64,000 bases of DNA from Protopterus annectens (lineage: Eukaryota; Chordata; Ceratodontiformes; Protopteridae): NCBI RefSeq assembly GCF_019279795.1, contig NC_056730.1:615582771-615646770 (forward strand), read 5' to 3'. Numbering within the stretch: the stretch's first letter is position 1; each line of letters starts with the position of its first letter. Of the stretch, positions 26,033-39,382 are shown in pieces. Position numbers and translations under genes: made by a program. The notes under the pieces are model-generated. The model saw only the letters and a program-made list of their open reading frames with translations, was not told the DNA's origin and did no database searches.

Positions 26033-27186
26033 CTACCATGTCAGTGTATGTGCTATGCATTGCCTCTTTGCCAAAGCCTGGGCATATTGGGCATGCCTAC
26101 TTCTGCCTACAGGGGCAGGCTCAGGTTGTTCCTTCTCTGACTCAGTCTGTGCCTGTGCTGGCCTTGGCAATGGTGGGGTGCTGTGTGGCCCTACCCAGTG
26201 CTGGTCCTGCTTCAGCTGTTTCTGTAGGATCATATTGTGTAGCATGGCGCATACTATGAAAATTTGGGTACATGTAGCTGGAGAGTGCTGCAAGGCTCCA
26301 CTGGATATATCCAGGCACCAGAACCGTAACTTGAACATCCCAAACAAAAGCTCTATTATGATTCTGGTTTGTGCAAGTACTTCATTATGGAGTTGTTGTT
26401 CAGGTGTGTGTGTGCATTTCTGATGGGTGTCATCAGCCATGGCTCCAGTGCATAACTAGCATCCCCCACAAGGTGGCCATATGGGATGTTGCCACTGACA
26501 AATCTCTGGTACAGCTGTGTCATATGCCAGATGTGGGAGTCGTGATAGCTTCCAGGGCTGCCAGCACACACATTCATTACAATGTCCTGGGCATCACACA
26601 TGACCTTGCAGTTGATGGAGGGGAAGCCCTTGCTGTTTATGTAGACCCTACCCCGCTCACCGGTTGGTGCTTTGATGCATATGTGCATGCACACTATAGC
26701 ACCCACTACATCAGGGTATTCTGCTATTTGGTGGAAGAGATGCATATTGCTGGTCAACGCCTCACGGGTGTTGTGGAAATATATGTGCTCACTGGCATGT
26801 GCTGACATGGCATCCAGGAACTGGTGGAGTACCCTGGATGCTGATACCTGTGAGATCCCCATGATATCCCCAGTTGGCCTTTGGAAGGTACCTGTGGCTA
26901 GTATTCTTAAGCCTACACATACCTTGGTATCCACTGGGATGGGATCCCCTCTGTTGGTTCTGTGTGTGAGGTATGGCCGGCACAGCTCAACAATTTGCTG
27001 TAGGAGGTCCCTGTCCACCTTATAGCACTCTTCTATCTCCAGCTCATGTAGCCCCTGGTAGGTTACCCTGGGTCTGTACACTCTTTTCCTTCTCCTCACT
27101 GTGGGTTGGTCATCAGCATTCTCATCCTCACCATCAACAGCCTCTTCCACATATTGATTTATGAGAGCAGCAGCAGCCCCTGTCAT
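26033..27186 (-). pseudogene. Harbinger (HARBI1-like) transposase, broken
   Basis: A DDE transposase of the PIF/Harbinger superfamily, about 385 residues from ATG 27186. N-terminal helical region with DRDLLQQIVELCRPYL and a helix-turn-helix-like GDIMGISQVSASRVLHQFL. Catalytic core: VVGAIVCMHICI (families have Asp after Ile: the first catalytic Asp is Val here), then GSYHDSHIW (second Asp present), GDASYALEPWLMTP, and TRIIIELLFGMFKLRFWCL (Glu present), then AMLHNM. One extra CA unit in a short (CA)n at about 26404-26412 shifts the frame, so the C-terminal third is in another frame. An upstream in-frame ATG at 27276 is possible. Both defects make activity unlikely. Confidence 0.88.
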
Positions 27187-27276
27187 TTTGTTGGTTTTGT
27201 TAGGTAAAATTTCCCCATTTGTGTACACCAGTAGTGTAGAGTTTGTGGGAAAAAACAGAGTGAAAGGTGTTTGCAT

Positions 27277-28895
27277 AGTTTATAGTCATGTGCTGGGCTG
27301 GGCTGCTGCCTGTGTAATTGGCTGATTCTGATACACCTCAAATGCCAGCTATGCTAGTTCTCCTTGATTACCTTCCTACTGCTGTTTTCCCTTTCCATTG
27401 CCTTCCTGTTTAAGCCCTGAGGCGCGCCACACAAACCCAGTGCTCAGATGTGAATGGAGCTGCTATTTCCTGTTTTTTTCTTGTTTGATTAAAACCCTGT
27501 GCGTGGTGCTCCCACCCGTTTAGGCAATGTCAATACTGCTAGGCAGCTTCAGACACACCCCCTTCCTTAGCTGTGCTTAGCTAAGGGCAAGCACGGGCCA
27601 CTGTGCTCCAATAAGCTTACAGAAGTCATGACACTCCCCCTCATGAGGTCATCTAGCTCTTAAGCTTAGCCCATGGTGTTATTGCATAGACATGGTTGGG
27701 TGCAAGCTAGCACTGAGGGGAAATCTGTGATTCAGTATCATTCCCCTCATTTGCATAGAACTGACTGCTAATGCATGGTTATAAAACAAACACTCATCCT
27801 TCCCCCTTAGCAATATGCATGCCATTGACTATTATGGCAAAATGATGATTTTGGTTTAAAAGGTTATTTCCAGCTTTTTTTCCTATTGTCTGTCTGATCC
27901 CGTTTGCGCACCACTGCCCTTTGCTTAAGTGGCCGAAATTGGCCAAATAAAAGTTATTTTTTATAATTCTGAAACTAGTTTTCATGCCTATGGCCATATA
28001 TTTAGCTATTGGCATGCCTAACCTTTATAATAAATGCTTCTTTACGAGCTGTCATGTCTCCGTTTTGTAGTTTGCAGAAATGTATTCAGCTACTGGCTGA
28101 ATACATTTCTGCAGTCTGCACTATTCCTGCACGGACGCATGCCTGCTTCATGGTTTTCAACAGCAAATGAGGTAATTAGCATACAGGGGCTGTGTCCATG
28201 CAGGAATAGTGCAGGAGCACTCATTCACATCCTGGGAGCTCATTCCTGGATAGCACGTTGGCCATATTGCCTGCAGCAGCTCTTGCACTATTCCTGCACA
28301 CTGTGCAGAGCTTGCTGAATCCTGGGGTCAGTCTCATATATATAAATAGCAGTAATAGCTGTTAGTGGTTTTGATATTGATGGAATACAATTAGATGTGT
28401 GAATTACAGAAATCTGGACAAAGCCTGACAAAATGGGGGGATAAAGGCGCAAAAATAGGGACACATTTAAATATTGCCTTATATACTTAGAAATTTGCCA
28501 GAATAACAGGGTTTGTGTTAGCATGCATTTTCTGAAGGATATGAAGTCTGAAACTCGAATACATGTCATTATTTAGTGACTTTAATCCCTAGATTGTCCT
28601 AATAATGTCAAAAACGTAGTTTTTAAGAGGAACAATCAAAAAATATGAGGCAAAAACCTAGACCTTTTGTGAAAATCTGTACAGTTGAAAGTTATGCTGC
28701 TGTTATTCCTGATGTATTAGTGTTAGTGTAGCTCCTATCTACCAAAAATTACTAGCATTCAGAATGAATGAGTGTCATGGTGTGCAACTTTTGAATTAAT
28801 TTCTCTCTGAATCACTCTACCACATTTGACTTGATCTTTTCCATATGTAGTTGGTCTTGTCTGCACATAGGCACTAATTTATAGGATATTATGCA
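27277..28895. other. No recognised gene; contains a palindrome
   Basis: Flank of the Harbinger transposase. Apart from the perfect inverted repeat at 28073-28113 and a thrice-occurring 15-mer, nothing was identified. Confidence 0.5.
28073..28113. repeat. Perfect 18-bp inverted repeat
   Basis: Arms 28073-28090 and 28096-28113 are exact reverse complements around a 5-base spacer (TACTG). The arm begins TGCAGAAATG. Confidence 0.92.
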
Positions 28896-28896
28896 G

Positions 28897-29212
28897 ACAT
28901 TTGCACAGTGGTGCAATGGAAAGCACTGTAGTTCACAGCAAGAGGTTCACCAGTTCAGTTCTTGGCCAGACAGCCCTCTATGCTGAGTCTGCATTAACTC
29001 TTTGTGTTCACGTGGTTTTCCTCCAGGTGCTCCAGTTTCCTCCCACATTCCAAAGACATGCAGTAGTTAGAATGGACACTCTAAATTGGCCATAGGTAAG
29101 ATTGTTTGTGTGAATGTGTGCTGTGGAAGAACTACCACTGCTTGGCTCTAGATGATTGTCACTGTTGAAATGACACCCGACCCCATGTACAAAAATATGA
29201 AAAAGGGGTTGT
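28897..29212 (+). mobile_element. tRNA-derived SINE with RTE-like 3' tail
   Basis: The head shows a box-A-like GTGGTGCAATGG (28909-28920) and a weak box-B-like CCAGTTCAGTTCTTGG (28950-28965). The body has the segment CCAGTTTCCTCCCACATTCC and AAAGACATGCAG, which recur in vertebrate SINEs. The 3' tail ACACCCGACCCCATGTA (from 29173) followed by AAAA is the same as the 3' end of the RTE-type LINE at 42.18 kb. A SINE that borrows its partner LINE's tail can be copied by that LINE's reverse transcriptase. Confidence 0.7.
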
Positions 29213-29372
29213 GGCTAGATGAATGCAGTCATTTGTACATCATGAATATTGAGCTGTTTTTGCCTAGCATGATCACTCTACATTTCTTTGAATCTCCCAT
29301 TCCCTACATGTCACCACTCATGCCACTATTTTACTTATTACTGTGTACCAAATGTGTCTGAATACATCCCAG

Positions 29373-29375
<3 letters not shown>

Positions 29376-29440
<65 letters not shown>
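29376..29440. repeat. (ATT)n microsatellite
   Basis: About 65 bases of pure ATT trinucleotide repeats. Confidence 0.97.
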
Positions 29441-29442
<2 letters not shown>

Positions 29443-31850
29443 TAATCATTGTTAACCTAGCAGCAGGTGGGCTACTCTTAGTACCTTTATCAGCCATGCC
29501 ATGATCCACCCCTAGACAATATAATATTGATACATATCATGATAGAATAGCAACCTACTCTGGATAACTCAGTGGATCTGTTTATTACTTGCTAAACAGA
29601 GCACTGATCATGACAGCCTATTCAGGAAAGAAAATCATCAAATTGCAGGCAAAGAAAACTACTGATAAAATGAACTCCTTATACAGAAAAAGAAATGATG
29701 TGGATACTATTACCCACTGCAATAAAATCCAATATAATCTTAAAAATAAAACATAAAACTGAAAGATATCTCTAAGACATTGGGTAGCTCATTAATAAAG
29801 CAGAGAGATTTGAAAGAGCTTGTGTTAGAATAACATGAGCATTTTGGCTGTGAGATGAGATATAAGTATGATAGTATAATTGCCATCTAACAAGAGGAGT
29901 TACCCACGACAGTGAACTTACTTTTCAGCTTCAGCCTTTTAAATTACAGGACATGGTGTTGCCATGATTTCTGAACAAAACTGTTGTGACAAAACACAGG
30001 CTATGTGTTCTTTGGCTTTCAAATTTCCAAATGAAAGAAAATATATTGTATCAAACTAACATCCCTCTGAAAAGTTACTTTGACTAAATGGTCCTTGGAT
30101 TTACCAAGACTTCTCAGTTAAGGAATTTGGTGCAGTCTGCTATCAACTTCTTTTAGAAGGAATAATGACTACCCTAAATATGGTATTGTTGTAGTGACCT
30201 TTGTTAACAACAAACCTAACAGGTGGGAGAACTCTTTGGGGAAAAGATCAGCTGATGTTCAAGACACCTGCGTGACATGATCATTCACACCTGGCAACAA
30301 GAATGATGTATTTTACTGCTCACGAAGATGCTTTTAGTTCCCATCCAAAAAGGCAGGATTCATTTAGTCCTGATAAAGTTTGCGGCCAGATTACACCAGT
30401 CCAGCATTAGTTAATCTACACAAAGAGAGTGACTTTTTCATAAGATACACAACAAATCTAGACTGTGCAGATTTCGTCAGTGAAAAGTAACATAAAACAC
30501 CCTTTCAGATTTCTAACCATCTGTGTATTAACATATAAATGATATAATGCCCTCTCTCATTTATCCTTAGATCAGCCACATCTAGTTTACTGGGAACATT
30601 CTTTGAATGTCGAGGAAGAAAGTAGTACTCATTTCACAGATCATACATGGCAAGATTTTTATCCTGGGATTCATACTATGTTCATTATTCCAGTTTGGTA
30701 CTGTCTGGGTTCAGTCCCCTGATCTTCTGATCCCCATTTCACATATCTGAAGGAAAGAGCTGATAAATGTTTAAGTCAGGAAAGTTTGATTCCACTGGAT
30801 TTATTTTGTTTGACCACAGTAGTCAGATATGAGGACTGATTTACTTACTGTCTGTTTCATGTATGTATAACTACATTTAGGCTTGTTCTAACTCTGCATA
30901 CTGCTTCTACATACAATCTCATTCTACTGTCTAGATTTCTTACTTGCTATATTCTGTATCAAACTTCTTACATGATAGAACTGTGAGTAACCTTACCACC
31001 TAATAGTAAGTGGCCAAGCTTTGGAATTTAGGGAGAGCTGGAAAAATGGCTAAAGTGTATACCTCAGAGATAAAAAGTATAGGGTTTAATTCTGACCTTT
31101 GGTTATTGGTTTGGATTGTGACAGGCTTGATTGATTGTCTAGTACTGACCTGAGAAAGCATTGGCTCTGTAGAATGATATAATTTACTCAGGAATTTTCC
31201 CCTTTTACATGAATGACAACAGCTTTACATAACTTCTTGTTTAACTGCAAGATGAAAGGTACCCAATAGGAAGTTTATTAGTAATAATTTTCAAGATGAC
31301 ATAAATCAAGTCCCATCATGCAAGGAAACCATACCTATTTTAGCAACTGAAAGATATTAACTGCTAGACCTACTCATGTATGCAGCCGTATCCGCATGCT
31401 CATCTCATATTTCCTGCATCACACTTTATCATTTACTTCACTGTTTAGCAGTGATAAGATTACTGAGTAAAGCTGCACTCTTTCATCCATCTTCTGAACT
31501 TCTTATCCTGATAAAGAATGAGTATGTAGAAAGCTGGCAAGATGAACTAGGCGTCTCTATCCCTAGCAGCAGTCTCCAGCACATTTTGTGTAATCCCAAG
31601 GAACTCTCAAACCAGATGTGGGAAATAAACAGTCCAGCATGTCCTGCCCTGGGTCTGCACAGGGGTCTCCTGTTAGTGGGTTATGCCTAGTACAGCACAC
31701 ACTACATGCACAAACCACCTCAACTGGTTCTTGCTGATCTGGAGCAGCAAAGTCCCTACCCTAATTGCCTACTGCATTGCTGAGCTCATTACTCTGTCAT
31801 TGATAGTTTGCCCAGTAATCCCTTGAATGAAACCCATTTTTGCCAGTTGA
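29441..31850. other. No recognised gene
   Basis: AT-richer sequence with no supported coding region or element end. An ORF at 31376-31690 shows no family motif. Confidence 0.5.
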
Positions 31851-34700
31851 ATCTGCAATCTTTTCCTTTCAGACTCCTGACCATAGGTGAGGAGAAGCAT
31901 TTAAACTGACCATTAAATTTAGAGCATCATTCTAGGTCTCAGCTCTTGCTTCACCATCATGTTTGATACAGAATCTGCAATGCTATCACTGCTGCATATG
32001 CTTATTTGCCCATCACCTGATTCCCTGTTCTCCCACTTGTGCAAAAGCCACAAAGATACTTAAATGCCATGCCCTTTTGAGATAGCTGATCCCACCCAAA
32101 AATGAAGAGCAGTCCCCTGTCCTTTGGAAAATAACCATGACATCTGATATGGAGGTATTGATTCTCATACCATCTGTTTCTTATTCTGTAGCAAACTGCT
32201 TTAATGCCAGAAGTCAGAGTCACTAGACATCAAGAAAGCTACAACATTGAAAACAACAGGGGTGTAGCTATCACATGTCCAGTTTGCTAATGTTCAAGCC
32301 TCAGCTGTGTTTTGATTTCCTGTTCATAAAAATTATAAAGAGGATAATCAACAAGGTACAGCCATGTACCTATACCTATACAGCCTATACCCATGGATTT
32401 ATTCAGCGTAATGCAAAGAATGGGGGCAGAACCCTCAATTCTCAAATACAGGGTCACATGGCATTTAGTAGTTGTCCTAGAGCCCCATAATTTTGGAGCA
32501 GCTCCCAACGTAGACATTCCAGAGAATGCAGTCATATGCTTTTTACATGTCTACAAAATACATGTAGACAAGACTGTTTAATATCCAATGTCCCTCTAGT
32601 ATCTTTACAAGGACAAACGTTTGATCCTGTCTTCCTCAACCTGGATGGAATCTGCATTGCTTCTCTTGAATCAGAGATTGTCCTGTTAAGTGACATCTCC
32701 TTTCCAGCAACCTAGCATAGACTGAGGGCTATGATCCCTGCATAGCTGAAACACATCTTCCTGCCCTAGTTTTAAAAATAAGGACCACCACCTTAGCTTG
32801 CTAATCCAGAGATACTGTTTCCACTTTCTAAGCAAATCTGAAAAGGTGCATTTCAAATTCAGCTTCAGTTTTATTTGAGTGCTTACTCCTAGAAGTTTAC
32901 ACAAGGCATGATACAATACAAAAACTGCAATGGAAAGTTAAAATACAGTGTACTGAAGTTGTGAAATATCATTTAGCTCATCAACACTCTGAGTGAAGTT
33001 TGTAAAGTAAAGGAATTACGCATAGACATCCATAAAAAGTCAATAGCGTCTGTGCAATCTTCAAAGGAGACATATTCTTAAAATATCGCCATGGATAATG
33101 TAGTCTGTAAGTAACAACGAATCAAAGAATGCACTAGATTTCTTCTGCTTTCACTCCTAGGCATGTTAACCACTACAAACTATCAACATTTGTTGTCTTC
33201 AGCATTTCTGGCAGGATCTTATCCACTGCTGCAGCCTTGAAATTGTTAAAGTGTTAATGCAAAACTGTGACCTAAGCTACAGCAATGGACTCAATGTCAC
33301 TATTTGCTTTTGATACTGTCTCTCCAACAGAAATCATGCCCACTGGGTTTAGGACATGCTCAAAGTGTTCATTTTACCACCAAGCAATGTCCACAGTTTT
33401 TTTTTTTTCAACGAGTCTTGAAAACAGCCTGGTATATGTGTTAAAACAGCCAGGGTTATGTGTTTGATTTGGCAGAACTTTTTTGATGCCATTTATGTCA
33501 TTCATCATGGCTTCACATAACTCCTTCCATGTCTAAACCTTCACTTTAATGACTGTTTAGGTGCATCCTTTCCAGCCTTAAAGTACATGTTAACCATACA
33601 TGAACCTCCTACAATTTCACTATTGGACAGAAAGGCTGTTTCCGGAACTCGACTGCTTCCCTCCCTCCCTTTCTCACTACTGGCATTTGCCAGTATAGTA
33701 CTCTGCTTGCTGCCATGGTAATTATCAATATCAATCACATTTAGCCATAGTTCTTTGTCGCTAACACAATTATTGAGTTATTAAATAGGGTACATTTGTG
33801 TTCCATGCTCATTACCTCTGGGATTAGGAAGATGACCGTAAGGAGATAGGATTTGAAATCTTGCCACAGAGAAGTGCCTGCTAGGCATTCCCATGAGATA
33901 TTTTCATTGTGTTTGGATTTCCTAGATACATCCAGGCAGTTTCACATCTCTGTCATCCAACTCACCACCAAGTGGTGATCACTTAACAGCTCAGTACCTA
34001 TACTCACATGAATGCCTACAACATATAGACTCCAGTATGGTGACACAGCAATAATGTTAATTCGTAACATCTGGCCTAGGGTGCCTTAGCAATTGGTAAA
34101 CATATGAGTGACCTTCTTTTTGAATATGGTGTTTCTTATGGACAACCTGTGACTAACTCACGAGTCTAATTGCCATTCACCACTTGGATTTAGATCAGGA
34201 AAGCCATACTTCCCAGTCATGAAACTTCAGCTAAATCTTCTGCAAGCCAAATGAGTTACAAAGCCAGCTAGTAGGACTATACACTCAGTAGGTGATACTC
34301 TATCAGGTTGTGCAACCATAGTCTACAAAAAGGATGCATACTCTAAATTACTTATTGATGCATATGCACAGACAGCAGCCAGTGTTTCCTTTCTGCAACT
34401 TGCTGACACATTGAAACAATTCTTACCTATCACTACTAATTCTGACTTCATGACACCTTACCAAGGGCTTAGAATATTTGCATACCTACATAGTGTATCC
34501 CCTGTGGGGAAAATCAAGAGTAACAGAGAGAGAAAGACCACCCACAATTAAGCAGTTAATTTCCAGAATCTTCACTGTGTGGAGATAAGATCAGCTAGCT
34601 GTAACTAGTACTTTTCAACCCCTCACACAAGCTCTTGCTCCTTCCCCATCGCTGATGTGACAATCCATATTCAAGAGACAGTTTGCATTGCCAGGTCAGT
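31850..34700 (-). pseudogene. Very old non-LTR retrotransposon (LINE) relic
   Basis: Read with frame jumps on the minus strand, fragments appear in LINE order. Endonuclease-like pieces: ETLAAVCAYASISNLEYASF, GFPDLNPSG, then NTIFKKKVTHMF and ELLSDHHLVVSW (about 34450-33970). An inter-domain segment follows: EHFEHVLNP and AAAVDKILPEMLK (about 33390-33200). RT pieces come last: VVLIFKTRAG, LVKILEGHW, and FVDM-stop-KAYD, the motif A region (about 32790-32540). Stops and frameshifts are frequent, so the insertion is old. The style resembles a fish LINE group with APE endonuclease, but I do not assign a clade. Boundaries are approximate. Confidence 0.6.
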
Positions 34701-34799
34701 TCCTTCTTAACCTGTTTCTTATCTGCTTGCTGCATAGCTGGAATTACACCTTGGTTACACTCTTTGCCCCGTGGATGATGAGCCTCACACTGGCTCTAT

Positions 34800-37700
34800 G
34801 AATCCTCTTTGGACTTATTGGAGCCTGGCCATGTTATGTGGGACATCCTAACACCAGACACTCAATGTTGTTTACCACCCACAGGTTTGGCTCAAGGGTA
34901 TATCTGAGTACCCATTTTCTGGATGAGATTCTCAGATTTCTTAAATGAGCAAAATCATAGGAGTGAAAATATTTGGGTAACTCTTTGTCTGATCTATCTT
35001 TTTATACCAATTTCCCAGGGGGGTAACCCTATGATGAGCTCAAGGCTGCGGGCAACATAACTTTAATGACCACATATGCACGCAAACACTACCATTGTAA
35101 AAAGTTACAATCCCCTGGTTTGATGGACTTTGGATACAGCATTCAATAAATCAGATACCTTTTCTCACTAATCTTGCCATTCCATCCTCTTATTTTTACT
35201 GTCTTTATACAGATCTTACCCCCTTTCTCAATCATAACAAAAATGACCATATAGAATGATGCAGGTTATGTGGTCACGAGTTTGCTACTGGGGACAATGT
35301 TTGTTAAATTTCATCAGTTATTATCCACCGGTTGTGTTCACTTAGAATAAACAACTATGAACATCAATACAGTGTCTGTACACCGATAAACATTAACAGC
35401 TTAAGACATGCTGGTACTGTGGCTAGCACTATAGTATCACTAACTGATTTAACGAAGTAAAACTTAAAAAGAAATAAAAGTATAACACACTTAGAGATGA
35501 AGTCTAAAAGTAAAACATACATTTATTTCCTTTCTAGATTACTCAAAAAAATTACCAGCAATACAAAACTGCCTTATTTGTACAGTTTTGAAAGCTTTAG
35601 AACTTATCTTTTTCATCTCAGCAATACAATTAACCGTCAGTCTAAATATGTACAATTAAGTAAACATTGCTAAAACATTTTTCTTGAATTAGAGATCAGC
35701 AATCAGCAGGGAGTACTCATTTAATAACCCGACTTTAGATGCAAGGAAAGTCTCTGTTCTTTCCACAGTGGAACTAGTTAATAAGTGTAAGGTGTTATGT
35801 CTAAATTGCAGCATTCAGAATTGCTACTTAATATTAGCAATAAGAAAAGGATTTAATGAAAACAGTCTACAGGTCTCTTTCCCATCACACTCTAAGTGCT
35901 AGGCTTTATCTTTGCTTGTAAAGTTATATCCCTAGGGATTCTTGAAAGTAGCAAGTTCGGCATATCAATTGCTCATTAAAATTAAAAAGTCTTTTAGCCA
36001 GCTTTTATGTTGCCAATATCTTCACTTTCAAAATGCTGGCATTTATATCTAGTATTTGCTCTAAACATTACTTCAGTTGTAACAAGAGAAATTCACTTTG
36101 CATTTGCTATTCAAGGTGATCAGGTTATTACTACGCACAGGGAAAAACTAGCATGAAATTTTTAATGCAGAATATTGATGAAAATATATTTTCATCATTT
36201 CAGCACCAGTAATATGATGCAATGAAGAAAAACTGTATATGCTCAATGTTATAGGTATTTGCCACTAAAGTGATATTATACTGAAAGCCGTTTCACCTTA
36301 TCAATACTTTACATAACTGTTTTCTTCACCTTAATGTACCTTAAGGGATAAAGAATCTGTTTTTTTTTTGTCTTGTTTTTGCTTCTCCCCTCCTAACACA
36401 GTGATATCTCTGCTATTTATCCTCTGGATTCTATAAACATCCAGGCTCGAATACCCTAATGGCTTTTTTCATTACCTATGGTTGGGATCTTTGCAAGGCT
36501 GGCCTCCTGACTTTTGAAAAACTGACTTTGTGATAGCTCAGCTTATTAGCACTGGGAAGCAATGGATCTTATGGGGAGTTTTGCATAAGGAAATAGTTGC
36601 TTTCATTTTTGTGTTGGCTGGTTATATTCCCTAACTATATAATCAGCTAGTGCAATGATCTTAGGATACCATTGCTACCTCCTGTTTTACCCTAAGATGT
36701 CCTGCAAAGCTCCTAGTCTCCTGCGGAGGTGGTGAAGTCATTTGGTTCTCTTATTTCTCCCCCTGGACAGTACAGCTAGCCCTTGGATGCTGTTGTATTG
36801 TACATGCCCGAGTCAGCCCTAAAAGTGGCCAAAATCCATTCCTGAATTTAGGCCATTAGTGGTACAGAATTATGCCTTTCTTCTCTGCCATCAGGCTGCC
36901 TACTATTTTTTTTATTTAAAATCAGTATTGGTAACATTATTGCAGTGCAGAAATAAACCTTTTCTATTTTTTCCCTAATTTTATTAGTACTTGCATACTT
37001 ATATACACTCTGATGTACAAACAGCTATATATTACTAGATAGTGTAGAATGAATTACGAAGACAGTAACTGACATTTTACATTGCTATGTGACATGCTGA
37101 TAGCAAAAAATACATACATATATGGAATATGGAAGAGTGTCTGGGCATTAGTAATAATTTTACAAATTTTTGTGAAGTAAGGTATTTAAATTGTACCTTA
37201 ATGAACTAGTTATTGTAAACTAAAAACAGATTACTATATCTCTATATTCCAAAACAGGACTGCAAGTTGCAACAAACATGACAAATTATGTTTCACTGGG
37301 TATTAAATTTGTCAAACAGTTTTAGTCTACTATATATTAAAATCATTGAAGAATCTATGGGAATTTATTACTATGATTAGGCAAAATGTGTTTTAGATAT
37401 ATAAGGAAACTTGGATGCTACCTACAGAACTGCTATGAGTTGATATTACATAATACCACTTAGATAAAATAAGATAGGAGATTGCTAACATCCTTGCTTG
37501 CAAATTAATCTCTAACTTTGTTTTGCACATTCAGCCCTTTATTCTTCCCACTGCCTCCCCATAGAACCCCTTCCTAAAAATCACTCTAGATAATGTCTTG
37601 TCGGTCTAGTCCACCCCAAATCCATGATCATCAAGGTCCTGGAAACATTCCAAGCTGCCTTCTTGGTGCCCTACCATACCTCTTCTACCTAAGCTTTATC
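34800..37700. other. No recognised gene
   Basis: AT-rich sequence with no supported ORF longer than 60 codons and no clear repeat structure. It is the most featureless part of the window and might be unique DNA. Confidence 0.5.
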
Positions 37701-38095
37701 ATTGCAATACAAAGCTTGGATAATGTTCTTAGTGCTGCCACTTTATAAGGGTGAACTATTATTGATCCTGGTAAGTATAGCACATAAATCATATCAAACT
37801 TATCTGCAAGGATATGGAACATATTCTTATAGTATTCATAAATGACAATATAGACATCCTTCAGTGACCATGGATCCTAATCAATATGGTTTTGTCAAAG
37901 ACATATTGTGCCTGCTCAATGTGGCAGAATTATTGGAAAGAGTTACCAAACCTCTGAACAAGTGTGAGACTGTCCATGCTGCAAATCTGAATCTGGTCAA
38001 GACCTTCAGCACCATTCCTAATGCACATAGTATCAACTGACTTATGCAATTAAGCATCAACCCATATGCTATTCCTTAATTTGCTAACTGATAAA
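37700..38095 (+). pseudogene. CR1 LINE relic (RT N-terminal part)
   Basis: Fragments match the other CR1 copies: LPLYKGE, then MDPNQYGFVKDILCLLNVAE, ERVTKPLNKCETVHAANLNL, VKTFSTIPNA (motif A region, with both Asp lost) and LSINPYAI. It is much more diverged than the copies at 44-63 kb. Confidence 0.7.
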
Positions 38096-39099
38096 TTATT
38101 TGATAGGCAGTAGTCAGAGAAATTTAGAGAGAGTTTTAGATAGGCATGAATTAATCTGGCATTTTAAGTTTAATGCTTTTAGATCACCAAGATTTATTAA
38201 CAATTTAAATTTGCTTGTTTTTTGAAGTTGAAGCCTTTGGTGTATTAACTGTATGATTGGTTTGTGCTGATCATGTGATTGTTGGTAATGTCATTTAATT
38301 AGCATCATGATGTGAAATGATAGTGTCTGATGGAGTTCTTATATATGTTTATTGAAAATGAAAGCACTTGCATGTTTGTTGTTTTACTAAACCAGTTGTT
38401 TAAGCCATGTTTGGGGTTAGTAAGGGGTACGATGAACCTAGTACAGCAGCTCACTGTTGCCATACAGTGTTACTTCATTAGGCCTTACATTCTCTGCCTC
38501 TTGCACCCACCTGTGATGTCTCTAGGATGGGCGTGCAATAGGGCATGTTGGCATATTGTACCTCCTCTGCACAGACTCAGCCACTGCCGCTGCTACCATT
38601 AGACAACACTACCCTGCATGTCCCAGGCCTTCACTGACCAAGTGAATGCCCTCCCTCCTCGGGCTGGGCATGCCCATCATCTCATGCCAGCATCACAAGC
38701 AACCAAGCCTTTAACTGAACCAAGGTCACTTGGGCTGTAAACAATACGTTATCCTTGTAAACCACAGTCTTAGCTGAAACAGAAAGTGCACGTGTTCTAA
38801 GGCAAGTAAAGTGCTGAGGTTCATGTCTAGTTATAATGTTTACATTGTCCATGCTTTAATTAAAAGACCATAAAGTGGACTATAGTCATAAAGCTGAAAA
38901 AAGGCCAGAAAGAATGGCACTACAAGTTGAAGTCTTGTTTGAAAAATACAACGGCCTATTATCAGGAGTTAGTTGTTTACCATAACAGTTTGCTATTAAG
39001 GTGAAATTTGATAATCCATTTGTAATGCATGCCATGTTAAGGTGAGCCACTTGATGGTGGGCGATACAGCTCTTGTGAATCAATCATGTTGAGTAAGTT
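38096..39099. other. No recognised gene
   Basis: No domain or element end identified. Direct open frames are short. Confidence 0.45.
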
Positions 39100-39382
39100 C
39101 ATCAAATGGGCATGGGTATTTACCAGTGATAGGTGAGTCAAGGACCTGGCTTCCTCCGAACTACGGACCCATGCTAATGGTGGTAAGGGTGTATGTGCCC
39201 CTATTGGCCAGTAGGTGCCTCACATCATACTCAGCAGCCTCGGGTCAATAAGCTACTGGCTGGCCGGTGTCCAGTTGCTCAGACTGGGTTACCTGGGACA
39301 GCTCTACTGAGCAAAAGCTAGACATAAAACCAATTAACCTGCCAAATATGAACTAAGAATTGCTACACTCAGTGGAGGTTCA

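Noticed and set aside
29318..29509. Poly-Asn ORF on the minus strand
   Set aside because: Translation of an (ATT)n microsatellite.
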